From contig CALLVC010000472.1 of the NCBI GenBank assembly GCA_938010785.1, forward strand, positions 1 through 38,398: a DNA stretch of 38,398 bases, read 5' to 3'. The stretch is from an uncultured Saprospiraceae bacterium. GTDB taxonomy: Bacteria > Bacteroidota > Bacteroidia > Chitinophagales > Saprospiraceae. Below are positions 10,177 to 21,800 of this stretch, in pieces. Each line of letters begins with the position of its first letter. The first letter of the stretch is position 1. A program made the position numbers and the translations under genes. Below the pieces are notes generated by a model. The model was not told where the DNA came from. It saw only the letters and a list, made by a program, of their open reading frames with translations, and made no database searches.

Positions 10177-13100
10177 TTATCGGGTGACGGTTATAGGGCC
10201 AGAGAAAACTTTTTCTTCGTTATTGATTACTATTTTAACCACATAGAAGTAAATGCCATCTGGTGAAAGTCTTTTGTCAAAAGTTCCATCCCAGCCTTCA
10301 TTATTTGTATAGTTTTCTTTGCCGTATATTTTATTCCCCCAACGATTATAGATTAGTACACTATTCAATGGATAGCTCTCTATATTTTTAATGGTGAATA
10401 CATCGTTGATGCCATCATTATTTGGACTGAAGCCTGTGTAAAAGAGCAAGCCTTCTTCATTTACCGTTACGCTAACTAAAGTCGTATCACATACAGCCCC
10501 ATTACATAATTCTAAACAGAAGAAATCTTTTCCTATGAAGTCTGTATTTGGCATATAACCAAAACACTCATCTGTTTCTCCGTCTATCCCACTTAATATC
10601 CCTGCTGATGGATCATTACAAACTCTAATCGTCAGATTTTCTGTTCCCGTTTCCGTAGTATTTAAGCATTGGTCTAAGATTGGTGTATTGACTACCGTGA
10701 ATAAATCCAATGTATCCATCCCATCTTCTAAGCCTTGTACTTTGATGTACAAATCATCCTCACAGTCATTTAATGGGTCTTTTAAGGTATACTTTGTGAT
10801 GCCTCTGGTATCAGGTAAGATGATACTTTGGAACATCGTATTCATAGTGTTTAATTCTAATTGAGCTATCTGACTAGAACCAGTTGCTTGAGCATTTAGA
10901 CTTCCATATACATTGGCTGTAGAAAAGCCTTGTATAACTTCTAATTCTTGATTAACTATCCAGTTTGCTTGAAAATCAAATTGATTCATTTTAATCACCA
11001 ACTCTTCGATTGTATTGAACTGAAAGTCTTTTAGCGTATCACTATTGACAGACCATTTTGTTAAGGTGAATGGTGCAGTCCCCATATCAAATAATACTTT
11101 ATATGGATAGAAAACAGAAGTTTGCATACATTCGCCTATTCCTACATTTTGTAATTCATCTCCAATATAAAATTGGTATTCTGAAAGGTCCATATTGGCA
11201 ATAGGTATACATGCCGTAGCTTGCAAGCCTGAAACAAACGCATTTAGCGTGTCCAAACCTGTGAAAATATTACAGGATGCTTGCTCACAAGTAGTCCCTA
11301 CATTGATGTTTTCATAAACTAAGGTACATCCAGAGGCTCCTGTAATCGTCAAGCTATAAGTTGAATCTGCACTTAGCCCTTCTCTCATTGGGCCCGAAGC
11401 TTTATTTGGTTCCCAACAGAACGTAAACCCGTTATTATTGCCATTCACCACTACACTTACTGTTCCATCTTCCTCATCACAACTAGCTGGAGTGGTTTCG
11501 ATAACTGGATTCCATAAGTCTGTATCTTCTCCTGGTGTTAAGGTGAATTCTTCTGTAATCGTACAGCCACTTTCTCCTGTAATCGTTATAGAGTATAGAC
11601 TACCTTCTGGAACAGGGTTGGCTTCAAAAGTTAAGATATTATCTGTAGCATTTTCATTTTCAAATGGACCACTGTTAATCGTAAAGTCAGTAATGGTTTC
11701 ATTTAATTCTAATTGAACAGTTCTATCACTTTCACTACAAATCATCTGATCAACAGGTGGGGTAGTTATTCTCAAATCTGCTTGTTGACTGATTTCGACA
11801 GGATTATTAGCAAAAACTGCATCACAACTACTTCCTTGAATACGCACCATTAAGTCATAACTGCCATCCTGTAAATCTCCAAAAGTGCCATTGTCTTGCC
11901 AAGTTGCCCCTCCATCAATACTATACTCAAGTACGTCTGCTGAATTAGCGCTGGTAGCTGTAATTACAATCGCTCCTTGTTCATTTCTACAAACATTTGG
12001 CGCAGTTACATTTACATCTACTATGCTAGGCGCTCCTTCTATAATTAAATTGACACTTTGTGGCCAACTTGAGCTACATGTTTCATCTGCATTGGCTACT
12101 AACACCACAAAGTCTCCTGCGCCTAAACCATCAAATTGTGGATTGTCTTGGAATGTTACTCCATTATCAATACTATATTGTAAGTCACCTATTCCACCAT
12201 CTGCGGTTATAAGGATTTGCCCGTTTGACATACAGTTCGTTGGCTGCGTAGCCATTACTTCTGCAATGTTTGGTACATCGAGAACATTGACCATCAAAGT
12301 ATCTGAATCCATACAACGGCCAGCTTCTGTACTCATTAGAATATATTGAGTAGCAGCGGTAGGCGTGATTTCTGGATTTGCACAATCGGTACAACTAATA
12401 TCTCCATCTGTTATCCAATTGAAATTGCCGGTGCCTCCTAATGGACTTAAAGTCACGGTTTCTCCTGCACATACAGCTAAGTCTGCACCTAAACTCACCT
12501 CAGGACAAAGAATTAAAATAGTTGTATCTGAAAGCGTTGCGTCATTGGCATCGAAATGTACAATACAAATCGTTTCACTTTGATTAAAATGATCATCGGT
12601 CGTTATATCAAAACAATTACTTCCAGCTGTAAGCGTCGTGACAACAGTTTCTTCTGCATTACACAAGGAAACGGTGCCTATTGAACCATTAGCAATATCT
12701 AATTCGTCTTCGATACATACATTCGTTGTTTCTTCTACTGGTAAGCTTAGATAAATAGTGTCCGTTGGAAAGTTTGTTGTTGGTGTCGTTGGGTCGGTAT
12801 CATCCAAATCTTCTCCACAATCTGAAATTATATTGCTATCTGAACAGATAATGGATAAATCCGTACCTGTTTGGGCAACTGTTAATTGTTGACCTACCCA
12901 TTCGCTAGCATTTCCATAAAATGGGTCCGTAAAATTTTCTACTAAAAATACTTGCTCTCCTGTACAACTACCTCCATTTTCAAATGAAAATAAGGCTAGT
13001 TTTTCTCCCGCTTTGTATTCAATAGTTCTAGTACCGAGTGAGGTTAAACCAAAAGAGATATAATCAAATTCTGGAGCTTCTACTGGTGCATTCGTACGTC

Positions 13101-14391
13101 CACTTACTTCAAAGTTCGCTCCGCCTATTAAACTTTCAAAATTGGTTACATCAAATGTTCCTGTTGGTACTTTGATAGAAAATAATGCCGTTGGGGTAGT
13201 GTTCTGTGGTACGCTAATGGTCATGGTTGGAATAACAGAAATGGTAAATTTTCCATCTGCAGCATCTAATACCATTGTATAAAGGCAGTTTGTATTTCCT
13301 GGGCCTGGATCAGGGTCCGTTCCTCCTCCTCCATCTGGACAGGCAGCAGCTACTACTATTTCTTCTGTTTCATCATGACAAGGTAAGTCTTTTCCTCTTA
13401 CCCATGGCTGGTAGGTGCCAGCAGCTAAACCTGTAAATAACCCATCATTTTCTAACCAAGTAGCACCTTGGTCTATACTATATTCTAAAGTGGTTCCAGC
13501 TAATCTGGCTGCTGCTTCTATAGTTATCGTTCCATCCGACATCATACAATTGTCTGGAGTAGTACTTGTTCTAATAATAACTGCATCGGTTGCTGGTCCT
13601 AATTCTATGACTCCATGGTCTTTAAAACATAAACCACCTTCATCTGCAACTATAATTACATAAGCTTTAGCAGAAGCTAAACCTGTAAAAAGTGGGTCGT
13701 CTTGGAAATTAACTCCATCATCAATAGAATATTTAAGTGGTGGACCACCTGTTGGGTCAGCATATATTCTAATTGTACCACCAACAAGTCCACATTCACT
13801 AGGGTTAGTAGTAACGATGGAATCTACTTGTTCGCAGGTACTATTACCAGCCTGCTCCATTAAACAATTGGCAGCAGGGCCGTAGGTGCCGGAGAATGCA
13901 TTGCCAAATCCAGCTCCAAAGACGGTAATTAAATTCCCAATATTGGCATTTTCACTGTTTGGCGGGAAAAATAGGTCATCTTCAGTAATGAAATCTAAAG
14001 TACCTGTACATTCTCCTATATTTTCAAAAGAAAACAATTCAGTTTCTTCATTTGCGATATAAGCGATATTATCCTTGCCTCCACTTAGTTCGAAGGCAAT
14101 ATAATCGAAACCTGGATTTTCGGAAGGAGCAGTATGTGTACTCGATATGGTCCAGTTTCCATTGATACTATTTACATCACTACTTGGTTTAAAACCACCT
14201 GTAGGCACAGTAAATCCTACTTGCATAGAGCTCGTAAAATTTGTTGGTGCAGGAAAAGATTCGTCTGGTCGTACTTTGACCATGTATGTAACGTTATCTT
14301 CCATCAACTCTACCGTAAAGAAGAACTGCCCATAGACTGCCGTCTGTAGGATAATAAATTGGATAATGAGTAAAAAGAAAAGTTTTCTCAT
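10177..14391 (-). CDS. Secreted T9SS type B (CHU_C) protein with two copies of the shared N-terminal beta domain
   Basis: Signal peptide MRKLFFLLIIQFIILQTAVYGQ. Two related segments, one starting FFTVELMEDNVTYMVKV and one starting CLYTMVLDAADGKFTISV. C-terminus FYTGFSPNNDGINDVFTIKNIESYPLNSVLIYNRWGNKIYG...GWDGTFDKRLSPDGIYFYVVKI..NNEEKVFSGPITVTR. Confidence 0.93.
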   Translation of the reverse strand: MRKLFFLLIIQFIILQTAVYGQFFFTVELMEDNVTYMVKVRPDESFPAPTNFTSSMQVGFTVPTGGFKPSSDVNSINGNWTISSTHTAPSENPGFDYIAFELSGGKDNIAYIANEETELFSFENIGECTGTLDFITEDDLFFPPNSENANIGNLITVFGAGFGNAFSGTYGPAANCLMEQAGNSTCEQVDSIVTTNPSECGLVGGTIRIYADPTGGPPLKYSIDDGVNFQDDPLFTGLASAKAYVIIVADEGGLCFKDHGVIELGPATDAVIIRTSTTPDNCMMSDGTITIEAAARLAGTTLEYSIDQGATWLENDGLFTGLAAGTYQPWVRGKDLPCHDETEEIVVAAACPDGGGGTDPDPGPGNTNCLYTMVLDAADGKFTISVIPTMTISVPQNTTPTALFSIKVPTGTFDVTNFESLIGGANFEVSGRTNAPVEAPEFDYISFGLTSLGTRTIEYKAGEKLALFSFENGGSCTGEQVFLVENFTDPFYGNASEWVGQQLTVAQTGTDLSIICSDSNIISDCGEDLDDTDPTTPTTNFPTDTIYLSLPVEETTNVCIEDELDIANGSIGTVSLCNAEETVVTTLTAGSNCFDITTDDHFNQSETICIVHFDANDATLSDTTILILCPEVSLGADLAVCAGETVTLSPLGGTGNFNWITDGDISCTDCANPEITPTAATQYILMSTEAGRCMDSDTLMVNVLDVPNIAEVMATQPTNCMSNGQILITADGGIGDLQYSIDNGVTFQDNPQFDGLGAGDFVVLVANADETCSSSWPQSVNLIIEGAPSIVDVNVTAPNVCRNEQGAIVITATSANSADVLEYSIDGGATWQDNGTFGDLQDGSYDLMVRIQGSSCDAVFANNPVEISQQADLRITTPPVDQMICSESDRTVQLELNETITDFTINSGPFENENATDNILTFEANPVPEGSLYSITITGESGCTITEEFTLTPGEDTDLWNPVIETTPASCDEEDGTVSVVVNGNNNGFTFCWEPNKASGPMREGLSADSTYSLTITGASGCTLVYENINVGTTCEQASCNIFTGLDTLNAFVSGLQATACIPIANMDLSEYQFYIGDELQNVGIGECMQTSVFYPYKVLFDMGTAPFTLTKWSVNSDTLKDFQFNTIEELVIKMNQFDFQANWIVNQELEVIQGFSTANVYGSLNAQATGSSQIAQLELNTMNTMFQSIILPDTRGITKYTLKDPLNDCEDDLYIKVQGLEDGMDTLDLFTVVNTPILDQCLNTTETGTENLTIRVCNDPSAGILSGIDGETDECFGYMPNTDFIGKDFFCLELCNGAVCDTTLVSVTVNEEGLLFYTGFSPNNDGINDVFTIKNIESYPLNSVLIYNRWGNKIYGKENYTNNEGWDGTFDKRLSPDGIYFYVVKIVINNEEKVFSGPITVTR

Positions 14392-15400
14392 GATTTTAGC
14401 TTTGAAGCGTTTCGACTAAAACCATTTGAAAAGATGAAAACGTAGAAGTAGAGGTTAATAACAAAAAAACGCCTAAATTTCAGTTAATTTAGCGAATTTC
14501 GATTATTGACCAAAGTGTGGAATATGATTTAAAATTTGAGAACTGACTTTTAAACTTCCAAAAATAAAGCCAAAAAAGTATTGTATATTTTTTATTCTGA
14601 TGTGATCGAGAGCTGATAATGAATTCGGTTGTGCGAAAGGTTACTTTTTTTTGATAAGTTTTTGTTTTTTTTAATGTTTAAATATCTGATAACAAGATTC
14701 CTATCATTTTAAAAGTCGTATATTAAACAATGCCTATAAAAAATCATTTTTTTTCTTTATGAGCATTTGAAAGGGAGTGTTTATTATACGTACTTAAAAT
14801 AAAACGAAAAAACGATAGAATGGCATGAATTTTGACCTTTTTAGTTTGTTCTAAACCCTTCCCTAGTTTTATCCCCTAATTCAAACAGGCCCCCTGAAAA
14901 TATATTTTAACTATACAAACAACTAACTAACAGTTTATGAACAGGGTATTTTTACCAACACTCAAGAATGTATACTTTCCCTTATACTCACATACTCTTG
15001 TGGTGCACATTGTTCTAGAATTTGCTTGGTTCAATGTTAGTTTCCCTACATATAAATAATTTTAAATATTAACGAACTTGTAGTTCGCCTAATATAATAT
15101 ACTGATTGATAGATATAATTTTAAAAACGAACACTTTTCGATTAATTTCTGTCTGAATTTACCTGCTTCCCCTCGCTGATTTATTCATTTCCCCCCTTTG
15201 AAATTACTCTATTTTAAAACTTTTATTTCTAATTTTAAATAATTGATAATCAACTGTTTAAAATAAATTAAGTGATAAATTTTTTAGATAGAAATGTCCA
15301 TTTGAAAAGATTATTAAAGCAATTTAGTAGATGACCAATGTGGAAAACAAAATTTGAGAACTTTTAATTTCCTTAAAACCGACGAAACATTAATCCTTTC

Positions 15401-15428
15401 TTTTTTACAGGTTCTAGCCTGTAAAAAA
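15401..15428. terminator. Bidirectional terminator-like hairpin inside the long intergenic region
   Basis: ttttttacagg (15401-15411), loop ttctag, cctgtaaaaaa (15418-15428): perfect 11-bp stem flanked by T/A runs. Confidence 0.5.
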
Positions 15429-15752
15429 AAGCATCTAAGATGTTGAAAAGAAAGATTTTTAAATCAAGTTTTTAGGAATTTGATAAACAAAAAAGCTATT
15501 GTTTAATAATGGAACACTAATATTTTCTGAGCCTTTTTCATGGTATCAATTTTTGATAATTTGAACGTGGAAGGCAATACTGAAAATTTCTTAAAGGTAT
15601 AGAGAGAATTTTAAATTGCCCCGCCTTCACATTTTCTTCTCTTAATTATCTAGCCATTTATGAACGGCTTTTTAAAACAAGGTGATAAGCTTACAATTTT
15701 ATGTAGGTCTATCTAATTAGTACCCCTTTTCGATTTTCACATACCCTGATTT

Positions 15753-15775
15753 GCTAACAAATGACCTTTGTTAGC
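15753..15775. promoter_or_regulatory. Short perfect hairpin/dyad ~93 bp upstream of the 2686-aa gene
   Basis: gctaacaaa (15753-15761), tgacc, tttgttagc (15767-15775). The regulatory role is a guess. Confidence 0.35.
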
Positions 15776-15867
15776 CTCGCTTTTGGTATGGCTTATTGTA
15801 ACCTGATAACTATCGGGATTGAATCGTAAATAACTACTTATTAATCATAAAGCAAAAAAAGTCGCTG

Positions 15868-18800
15868 ATGAAAAAACATTATCACACCTACAAAATTATA
15901 CTGGGCTTATTGCCCATACTCCTTCTGGGGTTCATTTTCTCCTTACACGGGCAAGATAGGGAGCAATTTGAATTCAAGATACAGTATATGGCAGAAGAAA
16001 ATGACTCCACTTGGGGGGTATTTGTTCGACCTGTCGATGGATTTGCACCGGGAAATAATGACGCCGTCGTTGGTTCTGGTCAGGTTACCATCTTAATGAG
16101 AAATGATGGAAGAGATTCTATTCATAATATCCAAAGTGTTGGCGGTACTTGGAATTCGGGGTACGATGTTGTCCGAAACGCCTGTGAAGCACCAGATATT
16201 ACTTACATTTTCATAGGTATGAAAGATGGTGATGGCATAGTGTTGGAAAACGGGGAGGAAACACTCTTATTTACCTTTCAGGTACCCGATGGCTGTCCAG
16301 ATACTTTGGGATTATTGGATCATTTTGATCCTTTCCTACCTGAGGAATCTAATAATTGTCATGGTAATGGCCCTGGCGTGAATTCTTCTGGGAATAATCC
16401 CGGACAGGATTTATCTGTGTTTAACTCCAGTACTGGTAGGATTCACAATTGGTTAGGCAACTATGCTCCTCGAGCATTTAGTTGTGGGGATTGTGATAAT
16501 GATGGTATTGTAGATGGTATTGAAGATACGAATGGAGATGGTATGTATTCTTCTCCACCTGACTCCTCTGATATTTGTGATGTCTGTGATCCTTTAGGTA
16601 TTAATATGTTTGCTGCGACCTTAATCGGAGGCGATACATTGACAATGTGTGGAGAAGTAGATGAAGATTCTGTAGCTTTCATGGTAGAATTTACTGGTGG
16701 TTGGGAACCTTATATTATTGAGTTAGAGGAGCGAGATGTAGCGACTAATGCAACAACCACTTTAACTTTTAATGATTATTATCCTGGTGATCGTATTTAT
16801 GTTTCTCCAACTACGACTTCTTCATATCGAATGACTAGAATTAGGGATACGCCACCAATGAATGATCAAGGGACTACTTTCTGTGAATTGACAGATGCTA
16901 ATTTTTTGATAGATACTATAGAAGTAACTGTAGAGGGACCTTTAATGATTGATGATGCTGAAGGACCTTTTGATTTCACTGCATGTAATTTAGATACACT
17001 AGGTTTTGGGGTGACGGCTTCTAATGGCGGTGAAGGAATTATTGAGTATCAATGGCAAGTTAGTACTGCTGGACCAACTGGTCCTTGGTCTGATGTGGTA
17101 GATGGTACACCTTATGCTTTTGCTACAACCGACTCGATAATTATTAGTAATCCACTTGGATTAGATGGTAATTTTTATCGGGCAAAAGTATTTACAGAGA
17201 CTTGTGATACTTTATATTCTGAACCAGCGGAGTTAGGGGTTGATGGGCCTTTTATTATTGATTTAGAACCTGTTGACCAAAACGCCTGTGCGAAAGAAGA
17301 CCCTGTATATTTTCATGCAGAAACTTCTGTTGGGCAAGGTGTTTTCAACCGTAGATGGCAGGTAAATAGAAATGATGGAAATGATTGGGTAGATTTAGCT
17401 GCTTCTGATACCTTCAATTTTGGTACACGTATAGATTTAAATCCTACACCAGAAATCGAAAGAGCTTATTATGATACTGTATTTGTTGATACGGCTGCTT
17501 TTTATATGAACCAATGGCAATTTAGATTAGCTGCAATTGGGGATAATATTCAGGCTTGTACAGAAATATATACAGATGAAGCTACTTTAAATGTAGAAGG
17601 TCGAATCTTTATTGATGACCAACCAGACGATGTACTTATTTGTGCGGATACAGTAGCTTGTTTTTCTATTGCGCATAGCAATCAAGCAGATAATGGAGCT
17701 ATGGAATTCCAATGGTATGTACAAGAAAGAGGTACTACTACTTGGACCGCTCTTTCTAATGATGGAACTTATTCTGGTGCGCGGTCTGATACTTTATGTG
17801 TAACGAACCCACTTGGACGAGATAGTTTTGCTTATCGTGTAGATGTTTGGACAACGGAGTGTGATATTATCACTTCTGAGGCTGCTTTCTTAAATATTGA
17901 CGGACCAATTTTATTTGATGATGATCCAGATGATATTATTGTCTGTGCGGAAGAAGACCCCAATATTTTTGCGGTTGAAACTTGGATGGGACAGGGCGCT
18001 TTAAATAGAAGATGGCAGATTAGTACAGATGATGGAGCTACTTGGGATTATTTAACTATCTCAGGTGTCTATTCCTTAGGTATTGATTCTACGAGCAATC
18101 CAGCTCCTGGTTTTGAAATAGCTTATCACGATACCTTACATATTAATACAGCTACTTCTAGTATGGACCAATACCAATATCGTTTAGCGGTTATCGGTCA
18201 GAGTGGTGGAAATTGTGAGGAAACTTATTCTGGGGAAGCACTCTTAACCGTAGAAGGACCGATTACTATTGATCCGGCTAATCAGCCTGTTGATGTCTTT
18301 ATTTGTTCTGATACAACAGCTTGTTTTAGTGTTTTAGTAGATTCTGAATCTTCTTCTGGAATTATTGAATATCAATGGTATGTGAAAGAAAGAGGTGGTA
18401 CAACTTGGGCACCTGTTGCCAATGATGGAACCTACTCTGGTGTACGTACGGATACCTTATGTGTAACAAACGTTTTAGGCCGAGATGGTTTTTCTTACCA
18501 CGTAAGAGTACAAACTGGACTTTGTCAAACGATTTTATCGGATTCTGCTTTCTTACAAGTAGATGGACCGATTTCTTTTAATACAGATGCAGAAGATATT
18601 ACCGTTTGTGCGGATGAAGACCCAAATATTTTTGCGGTTGAAACCTATATGGGACAAGGTATCCTAAATAGAAGATGGCAAGTGAATAGAAATGATGGCA
18701 ATGATTGGGTGGATTTAGCTATAGCTGCTCCATTTAGTTTAGGCATCGACTCTTTGGATAATCCTGATGTAGGATTTGAGAAAGCTTATTACGATACGCT

Positions 18801-21800
18801 ACATATTAATACAGCAGACGCGAGCATGAACCAATGGCAATTTAGATTAGCTGCTATTGGACAAAATAGTAATAACTGTGAAGATTCTTATACGGTTCCT
18901 GTGACATTGACGGTTGAAGGTGCAATTGATTTTGTCGTACAGCCTGTGGATGTTGCTATCTGTTCTGATACTGCTGCTTGTTTTGGCGTAACTATTTCTA
19001 GTGAAACAGGAGAAGGTACTATTCTATATCAATGGTACGAACAGGCTAGAGGAACTACTTCTTGGACACCGCTTTCAAATGATGGAAATTACTCTGGTGT
19101 TCGTTCTGACACTTTATGTGTAACGAATGTTTTGGGACGTGATAGTTTCTTATATCGAGTAGAAGTTAGGACTGGACTTTGTGCGACGATTACTTCTGAT
19201 TCTTCTTTACTTAGAGTAGATGGACCAATTACTTTTAATGCAAATCCAGAAGATTTCACTGTCTGTGGTTCTGAAGATGCTGATTATTTTGCTGTAGAAA
19301 CTTTCATGGGACAAGGGGTCTTAGATAGAAGATGGCAAGTAAATAGAAATGATGGCAATGATTGGGTAGATTTAACGATTGGAGGTATTTATAGTCTAGG
19401 CATTGATTCTATTGCTAACCCACCACTTGGTGAGGGAGCAGAGATAGCTTACTACGATACCTTACATATTAATACGGCAGATGCGAGTATGAACCAATGG
19501 CAGTTTAGATTAGCTGCTACTGGACAAAATAGCAATAACTGTACAGATATATTCTCTCGAGAAGCTGTTGTAACAGTAGAGGGACCATTGAGCATTGTTG
19601 TTCAACCAGAAAGTGTCTATTTATGTTCTGATACGGCGGCTTGCTTCGGTGTTTCTATTATCAATGAAACAATGGAGGGCAATGTTCAATATCAATGGTA
19701 TATCCAAGAAAAAGGCGATGCGCCTACAGATTGGACACCGCTTTCTTCAAGTGATGGCCGTTATGCAGGGGTGCGTTCAGATACCCTTTGTGTTTTATTC
19801 ATTGCTGGGCAAGATAGTACAAGATACCGAGTAGGTATTAGTTCTAATATGTGTAATGAAGTATTATCTGATCCTGCTTTACTTCAAGTAGATGGACCAA
19901 TCGCATTTGTGACGGATCCTTCTGATGAAACGATTTGTGCGGAGGAAGACGATATTTACTTTGTTTCTGAAGCAACGATTGGACAGGGTAGAATGAATAC
20001 TTTCTGGGAAGTTAGTACCGATGACGGGGCTTCTTGGAATACGGTCAATTTATCTGATCCTAATTTTAGTGAAAGTAATCGAGTCATTGGCGATGCCAAT
20101 ACACCAAGTAACACCGCAGATAGTATTTATTATGATACTTTATTTATTGCGCGTGTTGATAATACAATGGATCAATGGAGATACAGAAATACAGCTGGTG
20201 GTTTATTAGGCAGTGGTTGTGAAGATGTCAACTCGGCGGACGCTATTTTGACAGTAGAGGGTTTGATTTCTGTTACTATTCAACCTGTAGATGTGTCTAT
20301 TTGTTCTGATACTGCTGCTTGTTTTGGCGTAAGTGTTGCGAATGAAACGATGAGAGGTGATATTAAATACCAATGGCAAACACAAGCACCTGGTTCTACT
20401 GATTGGATTACCTTGACTTCTGCTGGAGGCAGATATGGAGGGGTTACTTCTGATACCCTTTGTGTGAATAATGTAACTGGATTAGATAGCTTCTTATATA
20501 GAGTTTATATCTATACCAATACTTGTGCAAATGTATACTCTGATTCTGCTAGATTAAACGTTGCAGGACCAGTTGACTATGTTGCTGAGCCACAAGAAGC
20601 CTCAATTTGTGCTAATGAAGATGCTACTTTCTTCAATGCAGAAACAACAATTGGTCAAGGTGGACTAGTGACACGATGGGAATTGAGTGAAGATGATGGT
20701 GTAACGTGGAATATTGTAGACCAAAGTTTACCAGTCTATACTTTTAGTAGTTCAAAAGAAGCGAATGCTTCTCCTGATATTGATAGTACTTATTATGATA
20801 CCTTACATATCAATCCAGTAGCTACTGCTGATATGGATGGTAACTTATACCGTTTAGTTTCTAGTGGATTAAATGGAACTAGTTGTAAAGATATTCCAAC
20901 TGATCCAGCAGAATTAATTATTCACGGACCACTGACGGTGCTTGCTCATCCTCAAGATGATGTAGTTTGTTCTGGTAAGCCTGGCCTATTTAGAGTGAAT
21001 GTAGCGAATGCTGCTTCTGGAGATGTTACCTTCCTATGGCAATACTCTTTAGCAGAGAACTCGCCTTGGTATGACATTGATAGAAATACCTCGGTTTATA
21101 ATGGTGGACGAGATTCTGTATTAAGTATTAGTGATGTAGCTAGTGTGGTGAGAAATGAACGGGATAGTATTTTCTACAGAGTAATTTATGGTACTAATTT
21201 ATGTGATGGTGATACTTCTGACATTGCTCAACTTCGAGTAGAAGGACCATTTGAGTTTGATAGTCCTGAAAACCATCCTCATGATACGATTGTATGTGCT
21301 GGAGAGACCATTATCTTTAATGCAAATCCTACCAATTATGGATTTGGAGATATGATGTTCCAATGGAAAGTGAATACCACTGGTTTACCTACTGATTGGG
21401 CTGATGCTGACTTACTATCCTTGACAGGTGGTGGTACCGTTACTGGTGCTCAGACGACTCAATTAGTCATTGATCCTTCGGTAGATGATAGGGCTTTATT
21501 AGATAGTGCTTTATTCCGATTAGATATTACTTCTGGCGTGTGTCCAGATGAGACTTCTTCTGAAACGGCTATTGTTAGAATTGATGGTCAATTGACTTTC
21601 ACTCAACAGCCACAAGACACGGTTAACTGTGCGGATAAAGGAGTTATCTTCTTTGCTAATATTAACAATGAAGGCTTTGGTGGTAACTTGTCTGTTCAAT
21701 ACAGATGGGAAGAATATGACCACGGCACAATGACTTGGAGAGAAATACAGAACGAAGGCGTCTATAACGGTGCTAGTACAGATACTTTAAGTATTGATAT

